Positions 35,884-42,672 of a DNA stretch of 45,275 nt are shown here, piece by piece (position 1 is the first letter of the stretch; each line of letters begins with the position of its first letter). Source of the stretch: a virus. The stretch lies in IMG/VR virus record IMGVR_UViG_3300021335_000030, positions 1-45,275 of that record; one strand, 5' to 3'. Made by a program: the position numbers and the translations under genes. The notes under the pieces are model-generated. The model saw only the letters and a program-made list of their open reading frames with translations. It had not been told where the DNA came from and did not search any database.

Positions 35884-35893
35884 TTTTTGTCCT

Positions 35894-35901
35894 AATAAAT
35901 A
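35894..35901 (+). promoter_or_regulatory. Possible late promoter AATAAATA for gp4
   Basis: AATAAATA on the plus strand differs from the T4 late octamer at one base. It ends 33 bases before the gp4 ATG at 35935, and no better plus-strand promoter is visible in the 51-base gap between gp48 and gp4. A transcript would start near 35907. Confidence 0.4.
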
Positions 35902-35918
35902 TAGAAAAATCTTAAGAT

Positions 35919-35926
35919 TATTTATA
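35919..35926 (-). promoter_or_regulatory. T4-type late promoter TATAAATA for the gp48 unit
   Basis: A perfect TATAAATA on the minus strand, 35 bases before the gp48 ATG at 35883. It faces the weaker plus-strand candidate at 35894-35901; the two start points would be only a few bases apart. It should drive gp48 through the hub genes. Confidence 0.75.
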
Positions 35927-35934
35927 AGGTATTT

Positions 35935-36423
35935 ATGGCTTATTCTGGCAAATACAAAGTCAAACATCGTAGTAAGTATAAAGGTGATGTAGACAATGTA
36001 GTGTATCGATCAATGTGGGAAAGAAACGCGTTTAAATGGTGCGATAACAATTCTAACATAAAGTATTGGTCGTCAGAAGAAGTCGTCATACCATATTTAT
36101 GGGAGATAGATAAAAAGTATCATAGATATTTTATGGATCTCAAGATTACATACAAAGATGGAAGAACAATTCTTGTAGAGATAAAGCCTGACAAAGAGAC
36201 TAAACCTCCAAAGAAACCCGATAAGTCGAAGCGTTATATCAGCGAGGCTATGACTTATGTGAAGAATCAAAACAAATGGAAAGCTGCACAGTCATATGCT
36301 AAGGATAGGGGCTGGGACTTCCAGATCTGGACAGAACATACTCTTGAAAAAATGGGCATAAATCCAAAGCAAATTAAACCATTGAAACCACTTAAACCTT
36401 ATAAGAAGAAAACTAGAAAATGA
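35935..36423 (+). CDS. 4: Head completion protein gp4 (gp50/gp65 type)
   Basis: A 162-residue homologue of T4 gp4 (150 residues): N-terminus MAYSGK as in T4, then 'YKGDVDNVVYRSMWERNAFK' (T4 YKGDVTNIIYRSSWEIAVMR), 'WSSEEVVIPY' (T4 WQSEEVVIPY), 'HRYFMDLKITYKDGRTILVE' (T4 HRYFIDFIVWFKNGKVVMIE), 'IKPDKETKPP' and 'NKWKAAQSYAKDRGWDFQIW'. The pattern E...D...E-x-K with H-R-Y-F resembles the TnsA/restriction-nuclease core, so it may bind or cut DNA. Known role in T4: a late step that completes filled heads before tails attach. The C-terminus is Lys/Pro rich. Its stop overlaps the next ATG (ATGA). Confidence 0.9.
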   Translation: MAYSGKYKVKHRSKYKGDVDNVVYRSMWERNAFKWCDNNSNIKYWSSEEVVIPYLWEIDKKYHRYFMDLKITYKDGRTILVEIKPDKETKPPKKPDKSKRYISEAMTYVKNQNKWKAAQSYAKDRGWDFQIWTEHTLEKMGINPKQIKPLKPLKPYKKKTRK

Positions 36424-37016
36424 CAGTGATTACTACAAAACCTACAGGTACATTTATTCATATTCCTAAAAATGCTGGTGTTGCTATTAGTCAATGGCTA
36501 ACACATAACGTTCATGGATCATATCTTTTTAAACAACAACATGGCGGTAAGCATGCACATCAAAAAAGAATTAAAAAGTGGATGGATGCAGACCAACGCC
36601 AAATGGATATGGGATTTACTTTTTGTGTAGTAAGAAATCCATGGGCAAGAGTTGTAAGTGCATATCATTATTATGTACGTAGAAATCAAACAAGCGGTGG
36701 TCAATACGGAATTGATCCACTTAAAACATCATGGGAAGAATTTGCAAACCGTGAATGGGAACATGGTAAGTGGGGTTGTGTACATAAACAACAAGTAACA
36801 TATTATGATAAAGTAGATTATATCTTGAGATTTGAGAACTTAGACAAAGACTTTCTAAAGATTCAGGACATGTACAATTGCTATAAACCATTGTTCCCTG
36901 CTAATCAATCAAAACACAAGGACTATCGTAAATACTACACAAATCCACGCTGGATTGATGATGTAGCAGAACACTATAAAGACGACATTAAGGAGTTCGG
37001 ATATTCCTTTGAATAG
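36420..37016 (+). CDS. Sulfotransferase-family protein (198 aa)
   Basis: A small member of the carbohydrate sulfotransferase fold. 'TFIHIPKNAGVAISQWL' (residues ~11-27) matches the 5'-phosphosulfate loop of the Sulfotransfer_2 type (IHIPKTGGTS), and 'FCVVRNPWARVVSAYHYYVR' (residues ~63-82) matches the 3'-phosphate binding part (RxPxxRxxSxY). The later 'VDYILRFENLDKDFLKI' and 'CYKPLFPANQSKHKDYRKYY' also fit the family. It would move a sulfuryl group from PAPS to a sugar or protein hydroxyl. It is coupled to gp4 (ATGA) and lies inside the assembly genes, unlike a typical metabolic gene. Substrate not visible: virion glycan, host lipopolysaccharide or a small molecule are all possible. Confidence 0.75.
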   Translation: MTVITTKPTGTFIHIPKNAGVAISQWLTHNVHGSYLFKQQHGGKHAHQKRIKKWMDADQRQMDMGFTFCVVRNPWARVVSAYHYYVRRNQTSGGQYGIDPLKTSWEEFANREWEHGKWGCVHKQQVTYYDKVDYILRFENLDKDFLKIQDMYNCYKPLFPANQSKHKDYRKYYTNPRWIDDVAEHYKDDIKEFGYSFE

Positions 37017-37017
37017 T

Positions 37018-37025
37018 TATAAATA
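37018..37025 (+). promoter_or_regulatory. T4-type late promoter TATAAATA, possible leaderless transcript
   Basis: A perfect TATAAATA on the plus strand, right after the sulfotransferase stop. In T4 late promoters transcription begins about 6 bases after the octamer, which here is the A of the ATG at 37031. No Shine-Dalgarno sequence precedes this ATG, so the message may be leaderless. Confidence 0.65.
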
Positions 37026-37030
37026 GTGTC

Positions 37031-37615
37031 ATGAGTAACTTATTTAACAACTTAGAATTAGAAGCATTCAGGGCCGGTATTACGCCTAGAACACGGGAAT
37101 CACGTGAGTGGTTTCGTCGTCGTGTTTCTAGTATGCGTGGTATAAATCGTAATGCTCTGATGAGAGAAGAACCGGTCGAACTTGATAATGATAGCGTTGT
37201 AGGTAACATGTATATGTTCTTCTACGATCCTAAACTAAAGAAAGAACTACCATACTATGATAGCTTCCCATTAGTTATTGTAATTGGTCCAGCAGAGGGT
37301 GGTTTTCTTGGTTTAAATTTACACTATCTACCACCGTTACTTCGCGCTAAGTTTTTAGATGCATTATTAGATTATACAAATAATAAGAGATATGATAAAT
37401 CGACTAGATTTCGTTTATCATATAACTTGCTCAAAAGAGCTGCAAAGATGAAGTACTTTAAACCATGTGTCAAACATTATTTAAATGAACATGTAAGAAG
37501 TAGATTCGCAAAGGTTCCGGCACCAGAATGGGAAATCGCTACATTCCTGCCGACTGCTGACTTCCAGAAATCTAGCAGAAATAAAGTTTATAGCGATTCT
37601 AGGAGAATGATCTAA
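37031..37615 (+). CDS. Conserved T4-like phage protein of unknown function (194 aa)
   Basis: I recall proteins of this pattern from T4-like marine phages but cannot give a secure T4 equivalent. The N-terminal ~50 residues are helical and basic (TRESREWFRRRVSSMRGIN). The centre contains 'GNMYMFFYDPKLKKELPYYD', 'FPLVIVIGPAEGGFLGLNLH' and 'YLPPLLRAKFLDALLDY', the most conserved-looking part. The C-terminal part is basic (YFKPCVKHYL ... KSSRNKVYSDSRRMI). The basic character and the position between gp4 and gp54-like suggest a DNA-end, neck or tail assembly role. Its stop overlaps the next ATG (TAATG). It has no ribosome site; see the promoter at 37018. Confidence 0.65.
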   Translation: MSNLFNNLELEAFRAGITPRTRESREWFRRRVSSMRGINRNALMREEPVELDNDSVVGNMYMFFYDPKLKKELPYYDSFPLVIVIGPAEGGFLGLNLHYLPPLLRAKFLDALLDYTNNKRYDKSTRFRLSYNLLKRAAKMKYFKPCVKHYLNEHVRSRFAKVPAPEWEIATFLPTADFQKSSRNKVYSDSRRMI

Positions 37616-38220
37616 TGCTTGGTGTTGATGATTTTAAGAGTTTAGTATCAAATAAAGGTGGAATAGCCAGAGCAAATTTATTCTCTGTCTCTTTACCTGG
37701 ACTACCTGGGATCGCTACTAATGAAGAGATGAATCTTTTGTGCAAAGACGTCTCTTTACCTGGAAGACAGGTAACTACACGTGAGAGAACTATTGGACTT
37801 ACTACTCGTAAAATGGCTTATGGTTATTTAATTGATGATGTGTCCATGACATTCCATGTGTTAAATGACTATGGCGTCAAAGAATATTTTGAAACTTGGC
37901 AAAATCTAGCTGTTGATCAGAATACATATGAGATTGGCTACAAAAAAGACTATTCATTTGATGTAAAAATTAATCAAATAAAGAAAGGCACCGGTCAGGG
38001 TGTGACTTCTACAAATCAGCTTTCGTCAGATGAGATAATTTATTCTTGTGTTCTTGAAGAAGCATTTCCAACGACTATGAATTCTATTCAATTAAATAAC
38101 GAGCTAGATGGAATTTTAGAGCTAAATGTTCAGTTATCATACACTAACTGGAGATCAGCTGTCACAAGTCAAGAAACAATTAACACAATCAATGGAAGTC
38201 TTATATCACTATTTTTATAA
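37615..38220 (+). CDS. 54: Baseplate tail-tube initiator, gp54-like
   Basis: A 201-residue tail-tube-fold protein. 'ANLFSVSLPGLPG' near the start, 'LLCKDVSLPGRQVTTRERTI' (residues ~41-60) and 'DVSMTFHVLNDYGVKEYFET' (residues ~77-96) follow the gp19/gp54 tube pattern, in which a beta strand with 'K-x-(V/A)-S-L-P' is followed by a 'W' helix. T4 gp54 has 320 residues, so this is shorter and could also be described as a tube-like protein. In T4, gp54 sits on gp48 and is the first ring of the tube. Its position next to gp26 and the tape measure agrees with hub and tube initiation. It starts inside the previous stop (TAATG). Confidence 0.65.
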   Translation: MLGVDDFKSLVSNKGGIARANLFSVSLPGLPGIATNEEMNLLCKDVSLPGRQVTTRERTIGLTTRKMAYGYLIDDVSMTFHVLNDYGVKEYFETWQNLAVDQNTYEIGYKKDYSFDVKINQIKKGTGQGVTSTNQLSSDEIIYSCVLEEAFPTTMNSIQLNNELDGILELNVQLSYTNWRSAVTSQETINTINGSLISLFL

Positions 38221-38236
38221 TTAAGGATGAAATGAA

Positions 38237-38947
38237 ATGGCATTACCTAAGCTAAATGATAAACCAAAGTACGAAGTTGTTATACCTTCTACACAAAAAA
38301 ATGTTAGATTTAGACCTTATCTCGTAAAAGAAGAGAAAGTTCTAATGATGGCAATGGAAAGTAAAAACCAAAAGCAAATGTTAGAAGCTGTAGTAGACAC
38401 TATTACTGCGTGCATTGATGAACCTGTTCAAAAAAATAGTCTAACTATATTTGACGTTGAATATTTGTTTACTCAAATTAGATCTAAATCAGTAGGTGAA
38501 ACCGCGACAGTTGGATTAAAGTGTAATAAATGTGAGCACACAAATGAGGTGCAAATTAAATTAGATAATATTAAAGTCGATATGAAAAAAACAAATGACG
38601 TTATTGATTTAGGCAGTAATGTAAAACTAAAAATGCAATATCCAAAATATCATAATGTTATAAACACAGAATCATTACAAGAAGACACATCGACTACAAA
38701 ACAAACGTTTGATATGATTGTGCAGTGTATTGATAGTGTACAAACAGAGGAAGATAATATTAAGATCAGTGATGAACCTTATGAAGATGTCATGGCGTTT
38801 ATTGAGTCATTGAATACTAAGCAATTTACAAAGATTAGAGAATTTGTTGAAAATATGCCAAAGTTAAAACATGAAGTCAATTATACATGTGAAAAATGTA
38901 ACCATAAAAATGATGTTGTGTTGGAAGGTATGAACGATTTTTTCTAG
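38237..38947 (+). CDS. 26: Baseplate hub assembly protein gp26, with zinc-binding motifs
   Basis: A 236-residue protein of the T4 gp26 baseplate family (PF12322 type, from memory). 'YEVVIPSTQKNVRFRPYLVK' and 'EEKVLMMAMESKNQKQMLEA' at the start are characteristic. Two CxxC pairs, C96/C99 and C218/C221, probably bind one zinc ion. A perfect RBS-like AAGGATG is upstream. T4 gp26 is needed in hub assembly but is not an abundant part of the finished tail, which fits a chaperone role. The reading frame ends 'NDFF-stop' on a slippery site (38938-38944), and the -1 frame stays open for 63 more codons; so two products of 236 and about 299 residues are expected. Confidence 0.85.
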   Translation: MALPKLNDKPKYEVVIPSTQKNVRFRPYLVKEEKVLMMAMESKNQKQMLEAVVDTITACIDEPVQKNSLTIFDVEYLFTQIRSKSVGETATVGLKCNKCEHTNEVQIKLDNIKVDMKKTNDVIDLGSNVKLKMQYPKYHNVINTESLQEDTSTTKQTFDMIVQCIDSVQTEEDNIKISDEPYEDVMAFIESLNTKQFTKIREFVENMPKLKHEVNYTCEKCNHKNDVVLEGMNDFF

Positions 38948-39037
38948 TAGCTCTATCTCATGATAGCTTAGTGAATTATTATAGAACGAACTTTCAGTTA
39001 ATGCAACACCATCACTATTCGTTACATGAGATAGAGC
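38938..39037 (+). promoter_or_regulatory. Predicted -1 programmed ribosomal frameshift site with stimulating stem
   Basis: Slippery heptamer T TTT TTC at 38938-38944, in the right phase with gp26 codons TTT TTC, directly followed by the gp26 stop TAG. After a 5-base spacer, 38950-38962 (GCTCTATCTCATG) is perfectly complementary to 39025-39037 (CATGAGATAGAGC), a 13-bp stem enclosing 62 bases. Inside, AACGAA (38985-38990) can pair with TTCGTT (39018-39023), stacking almost on the outer stem. The layout matches known bacterial and phage -1 frameshift signals. Confidence 0.8.
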
Positions 39038-39135
39038 AAATGATACCTTGGGAAAGGGAAATCTATATTGTTATGTTGATGGAATATATTAAAGAAGAAA
39101 ACCAAAAAGCAGAACAGCAAAGGCTTGCAAGATGA
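38944..39135 (+). CDS. Frameshift extension of gp26 (gp51-like position), tail assembly chaperone-like
   Basis: A 63-codon open frame in the -1 phase relative to gp26. Its sequence starts LVALSHDSLVNYY and includes 'HHYSLHEIEQMIPWEREIYI' and a charged helical end 'EYIKEENQKAEQQ'. The block 'IPWERE...' followed by a helix resembles extension domains of tail assembly chaperones; this is a pattern judgement. There is no start codon with a ribosome site near the beginning (upstream stop at about 38913; first in-frame ATG is 39001, without Shine-Dalgarno). Its TGA at 39133-39135 overlaps the tape measure ATG (ATGA), which shows that the frame is used. In T4 the corresponding role may be filled by the hub factor gp51. 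Confidence 0.75.
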   Translation, partial: LVALSHDSLVNYYRTNFQLMQHHHYSLHEIEQMIPWEREIYIVMLMEYIKEENQKAEQQRLAR

Positions 39136-40766
39136 CTACATTAACTGAAGTTACTGAACAGTTAGAAGAGAATAAAGAAGCTACAGAAGATACAACTGAT
39201 GCTGTCAGTCGACTAAGTAATTCTATAGACAAATTTATTCTCAATATCGATAGATCCCAATTCGACAAGCTGGAGGGTATCAGCGAAAGTAGTGGTGGAC
39301 TGCAGTCAACTACACAATCAGGGGCAGGTACTAGTGCTGATGAGAAGACTGGTGGAGGCATATTTGGAGGCTTGTTGAAGGCATTAGGGATAACTGGTAT
39401 CTTTCAGGGGATAACAAGAGCTTTAGCGCCAATACTAGCTCCTATAGCAGCATTATATACTTTATTAAAGGGACCAAAGTTACTAAAGACACTTGGTATT
39501 TTTGGCTTAATGTATGAAATATTTAAAGATATAGGTGAGAACGAAGCATTACAAAATACATTACAAAAGATCACTGATCTATGGAATAACAGCATGTTGC
39601 CCTCGTTAAGGGCAATAGGTGATAGCGTTTTAAATTTTGTTAATTCAATTGATGCTACTACAGAATTTAAAAGCCTTTCAGAGTGGTGGCAGAATATTAG
39701 AACTACACTACAAGATTTTGTAGCTTTTACTTTAGAGGATATAGCTATAGCTATTGATGGTGTTTTGACGGGTATAAAAACTACACTAGATGGTGATTGG
39801 AAAAATGGTATAGCAAAAATAATCAATAGTGTGTTGATTGGAATTCAAGATATAGCGGATAATGCTATTACAGCCGTTCTCAACTTATTTGGTGTAGATT
39901 TTGGAGAGGATGGTACGTTTTTAGGTTATTTAGACAGAAAGTGGGCTGAACTAAAAACTTCTATTCAAACAAAATGGGATGCAGGGGTAACTGCTATAAC
40001 AAATGGTTGGAATGCCACTATTGACGCTGTCACTAATACATGGACAAGTGTTACAACAGCCATAACAAATGGTTGGCAATCTATTGTAGATTTTTTTACT
40101 ATCTCAATACCAGCTAAATTTAAAGGCATTAAATTACAAATTATAGCTATAGCCGAAGGGATTGTTACATCTGTAGTTGATGCAGCTACTAGTATGATTG
40201 AAGTTATTACAGTAGATATACCCAATAAAATAGGTGAAGCAAAAGATGCCATCATAGAAAAGGCAGCTGGCTTATATGATGCTGTGTTAACAAAAGTTAA
40301 TTCTCTCATTGCATCTATTGTTGATTTAATACCATCTGGTGCAGATATAAAAAATGGTATAATTAATGCTATTAAAGCATTACCTGGTGGCGAAGCTTTA
40401 CTAGATATGATAGGTCTTAGCTATGAGCCCGCACCTAAAAAAATGAATACGGACGCCGATTTCTTTGAACAAGAAATAAAAACAAATAAGGGTATGTCAA
40501 TAAACCCCAGGGGTTATACGGGAGCTCAATCATTTGGTACGGCTTACACTTCCAATCCTGGACAAAGGTTTAGTGAATTAATGTCATTTAGACAACCAGC
40601 TGGAACTAGTTCTGCGCCAGTTATTGTACAAGATAACAGTGTAAAACAAGGTGGTAGTAGTACTCAAGTTATTAACCAGATGTCGCAACCTGTGAGCTCT
40701 ATGGATCTTTCTGCTATGATGAGAAATCAGGGTGTTAGATTTGGTCATGGACCATATGGTTATTAA
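39132..40766 (+). CDS. 29: Tail tape measure/hub protein, gp29-like
   Basis: A 544-residue protein, close to T4 gp29 (590 residues), which fixes tail length and is part of the hub. The N-terminal ~40 residues are an acidic helix (TEVTEQLEENKEATEDTTDA). Residues ~75-140 contain a hydrophobic pair of helices (LLKALGITGIFQGI, APILAPIAALYTLLKG, TLGIFGLMYEIFKDIG). The middle repeats amphipathic helices with 'TAITNGWNATIDAVTNTWTS', and the C-terminal ~80 residues are disordered, Gly/Ser/Gln rich. Hydrophobic helices and helical repeats are usual in tape measures. It starts within the stop of the gp26 extension, so its translation is coupled to frameshifted gp26. Terminator at 40771. Confidence 0.78.
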   Translation: MTTLTEVTEQLEENKEATEDTTDAVSRLSNSIDKFILNIDRSQFDKLEGISESSGGLQSTTQSGAGTSADEKTGGGIFGGLLKALGITGIFQGITRALAPILAPIAALYTLLKGPKLLKTLGIFGLMYEIFKDIGENEALQNTLQKITDLWNNSMLPSLRAIGDSVLNFVNSIDATTEFKSLSEWWQNIRTTLQDFVAFTLEDIAIAIDGVLTGIKTTLDGDWKNGIAKIINSVLIGIQDIADNAITAVLNLFGVDFGEDGTFLGYLDRKWAELKTSIQTKWDAGVTAITNGWNATIDAVTNTWTSVTTAITNGWQSIVDFFTISIPAKFKGIKLQIIAIAEGIVTSVVDAATSMIEVITVDIPNKIGEAKDAIIEKAAGLYDAVLTKVNSLIASIVDLIPSGADIKNGIINAIKALPGGEALLDMIGLSYEPAPKKMNTDADFFEQEIKTNKGMSINPRGYTGAQSFGTAYTSNPGQRFSELMSFRQPAGTSSAPVIVQDNSVKQGGSSTQVINQMSQPVSSMDLSAMMRNQGVRFGHGPYGY

Positions 40767-40770
40767 ATCA

Positions 40771-40800
40771 AAAGGGAGGCCTTCCTAGGTGCCTCCCTTT
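40771..40800. terminator. Bidirectional terminator hairpin between convergent genes
   Basis: AAAGGGAGGC (40771-40780) and GCCTCCCTTT (40791-40800) form a perfect 10-bp stem with a 10-base loop (CTTCCTAGGT). It lies four bases after the tape measure stop and between the convergent plus-strand assembly genes and minus-strand gp32. T-runs follow in both directions, short on the plus strand, longer (CCCTTTTGATTT) on the minus strand. The 88 bases from 40801 to 40888 hold only weak hairpins, such as AAGAG/CTCTT at 40862-40878, and no gene. Confidence 0.8.
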
Positions 40801-40888
40801 CTATCTCCCAGTACATCGGAAGACCATGCATCATTGCGAGCTGATGGTCACTCACCATTCCAAGAGCTGCAGACTCTTAGGTGGATTT

Positions 40889-41815
40889 TCAGTCTTCCGC
40901 TGCAAGCTTAGCGAAATAACTCATCGTATCATCCTCATCATCCATAGACGATTCGGCTGTTGTCATAGTAGGTGCAGGAGCTGCAGTCGCAGTTGGAGCG
41001 GGAGATGATGGAAAGTCTGGAATCTCATCATCTAATTCCTCTACTACCTTACGAGCTGTTGCTGAACCTGACTCACCTAGAACTACTGCAAGACGAGCTT
41101 TCAACTCATCGTATGTCTTATAGCTCTTAGGATCTGTCCACTCTGACATATCATGCTGTTGGTTATACACCTTTTCCTTAGCTTCATCATCACCAGCAAA
41201 TAGTTCTGATTGACCTTTGAATGATGATGCATCATAGTTAGGATAGCCTTCAACCTTACGAATCTTCAACGTAAAGTCTGCACCTTCCCACATGTCAAAT
41301 GGATTGACTGGTGCCTCATCAGGAAATTGTGGTTGCATAGAATCCATGATCTTGTCAAAGATCTTTTTACCAAAGCGATATAGCTTTACCTGACCTTCAT
41401 TCTCAGGATTCGATGGATCAGAGATAATAAGCACATTGGCTACATAACGTAGATTACGCTTGCGTTCACGTACTGTACGCTTTGCCTCATCACTACCATC
41501 TTCATTCCAAAGACGACTATTTGACTCTGCTAATGGATCCTGTTGACCGATAGATGTCAATGATTTTTCTACATACCATTGACCTGTTGGTCCTTTAAAG
41601 AAGTGATCCCAATACCGAACCCAAGGTGTTGGTGCTTCTGCGTCTCCTGGTAGGAAACGAATTACAGCGTAACCGTTACCAGCTTTGTCGCGAGTAGGAA
41701 CCCAAAAGCGAGTATCCTCTGATTGACGTTGGGTATTCTCACCAGTACCTGCTTGTGCTTGTTGTACCAATGATTGTAGATCTGTACGATTACGTTTTAG
41801 TGCTGCAAAACTCAT
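40889..41815 (-). CDS. 32: Single-stranded DNA binding protein gp32
   Basis: A 308-residue homologue of T4 gp32 (301 residues). The N-terminal 'LKRNRTDLQSLVQQAQA' is the basic self-association segment. The core has 'RFWVPTRDKAGNGYAVIRFL' and 'PWVRYWDHFFKGPTGQWYVE', followed by 'SLTSIGQQDPLAESNSRLWN' and 'RNLRYVANVLIISDP'. The C-terminal ~60 residues are the acidic tail that contacts replication proteins (EELDDEIPD ... SMDDEDDTMSYFAKLAAED). No cysteine is present, so the zinc site of T4 gp32 is absent. The protein covers single-stranded DNA in replication, recombination and repair. The ribosome site GGAG is 12 bases upstream of the ATG, and a promoter lies at 41863-41891. Confidence 0.92.
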   Translation of the reverse strand: MSFAALKRNRTDLQSLVQQAQAGTGENTQRQSEDTRFWVPTRDKAGNGYAVIRFLPGDAEAPTPWVRYWDHFFKGPTGQWYVEKSLTSIGQQDPLAESNSRLWNEDGSDEAKRTVRERKRNLRYVANVLIISDPSNPENEGQVKLYRFGKKIFDKIMDSMQPQFPDEAPVNPFDMWEGADFTLKIRKVEGYPNYDASSFKGQSELFAGDDEAKEKVYNQQHDMSEWTDPKSYKTYDELKARLAVVLGESGSATARKVVEELDDEIPDFPSSPAPTATAAPAPTMTTAESSMDDEDDTMSYFAKLAAED

Positions 41816-41862
41816 TTTATGTTCTCCGTATGTTTAATGTGTTCTAATTGTCCACTGTATGC

Positions 41863-41891
41863 ATTATATTAAATTTTTCCGAGAATGTACA
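41863..41891 (-). promoter_or_regulatory. Early-type promoter for gp32, TGTACA-17-TATAAT
   Basis: On the minus strand TGTACA (41891-41886) is followed after exactly 17 bases by a perfect -10 element TATAAT (41868-41863). It overlaps the end of the oxygenase gene. The -35 element and the following 'TTC' match two other promoters in this window with the same spacing (43160-43193, 44233-44266). The leader is about 40 bases. Confidence 0.6.
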
Positions 41892-42442
41892 TCGTGTTTT
41901 AGATAAATCCATGCGACTAAAACCTCACGTGTACCTCTCTTTACAGGATTGACTTGATGCCAACATTGACCAGCATCAAACATTATAGTCTCACCAACCT
42001 GTAATTTTGTATTTATAGCTTTCTCACCATCAAAAACTATAAGTTCACCACCTTCAAAGTCATCAGATTGACTGATTAAAGTTGAAGTAGATATCAATCT
42101 AGGTGGTCCTCCATCTCTTCTTGGAACCTGATCTCGGTGTTTCTTAAAAAAGTCACCTTCATTGTATATTAAATAATTAAATTCATCTACACTATAACGT
42201 TCTTTTATAAATTTAGGCCTGAACATAGGTATTAATTCTAATAAAGACTTACATATTTCAGGATATAAAGCTGGTTTTATGTACTTTTTTACTTTAGTAG
42301 ATCTATAACTTTTGTCTACTTCAGGATTAGGACTATCTTTACTAGATACTAAAGCTTCTACCAACTCACCGTCATTATCCTCTTTCATGTCTAAAAGAGA
42401 ATTATAATTTACGATTTTTTGTTTAATAAATAAGTTTGACAT
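41864..42442 (-). CDS. 2OG-Fe(II) oxygenase, prolyl hydroxylase-like (192 aa)
   Basis: It has a complete double-stranded beta-helix site: H102-x-D104 in 'FFKKHRDQVP', H162 in 'QCWHQV', and R172 in 'GTREVL', the metal and 2-oxoglutarate ligands. 'SDDFEGGELIVFDG' and 'VGETIMFDAGQCWHQV' are typical of prolyl 4-hydroxylase-like phage proteins. It probably hydroxylates a protein or nucleic acid; many T4-like phages have such genes and the substrate is not established. Its start overlaps the gp33 stop by one base, and gp32 lies downstream. The N-terminal ~45 residues look extended and contain acidic stretches. Confidence 0.82.
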   Translation of the reverse strand: MSNLFIKQKIVNYNSLLDMKEDNDGELVEALVSSKDSPNPEVDKSYRSTKVKKYIKPALYPEICKSLLELIPMFRPKFIKERYSVDEFNYLIYNEGDFFKKHRDQVPRRDGGPPRLISTSTLISQSDDFEGGELIVFDGEKAINTKLQVGETIMFDAGQCWHQVNPVKRGTREVLVAWIYLKHDVHSRKNLI

Positions 42443-42672
42443 TAATCAAAAGGTAACGTATTTTGACGAGGCAAAAAATTTAGGCTCATAGCTTCTGCCT
42501 CTAGTTTATCTTTAATAATAGGAGCCACATATTTTTTCACATCTTCTAGATCTAAATCTACGTCTTGACAAACATGAATGATTGCATCCATGTAGCTTGA
42601 CTTATGCTCTTTTACGACGCTTTCTACTAGTTTTGTGAACCTTGCTTTTGTTAGGAACTGCTCTTCCTGCAT
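42442..42672 (-). CDS. 33: Late transcription coactivator gp33
   Basis: A 76-residue homologue of T4 gp33 (112 residues), matching the T4 C-terminal half: 'SSYMDAIIHVCQDVDLDLED' to T4 'MSYLEATTAFLEENSIPETQ', 'VKKYVAPIIKDKLEAEA' to 'FAKFIPSGIIEKIQSEA', and the end 'NTLPFD' to 'NTLDFLL'. The terminal hydrophobic/acidic tail is what binds the sliding clamp in T4. gp33 bridges clamp and RNA polymerase to activate late promoters, in agreement with the TATAAATA promoters here. The frame is open back to 42762, but I chose ATG 42672, since a longer start would lie deep inside the upstream gene; even so it overlaps that gene by 71 bases. Confidence 0.75.
   Translation of the reverse strand: MQEEQFLTKARFTKLVESVVKEHKSSYMDAIIHVCQDVDLDLEDVKKYVAPIIKDKLEAEAMSLNFLPRQNTLPFD

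Noticed and set aside
39001-39135. A separate short gene starting at ATG 39001 as an alternative to the frameshift
   Set aside because: No ribosome site precedes 39001, and it would leave the 19 upstream codons of the same frame, the slippery site and the stem unexplained. It remains the main alternative.
40801-40888. Possible small RNA or gene between the terminator and gp32
   Set aside because: Only weak hairpins (for example GACCAT/ATGGTC and AAGAG/CTCTT) and no promoter; an open frame of 60 codons at 40826-41008 on the plus strand overlaps gp32 in antisense and has no support.
42010-42017. A further TATAAATA on the minus strand inside the 2OG oxygenase gene, about 195 bases before gp32
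   Set aside because: It is within coding sequence and could be chance in AT-rich DNA. T4 gp32 does have late transcription, so it may be real, but nothing else supports it.
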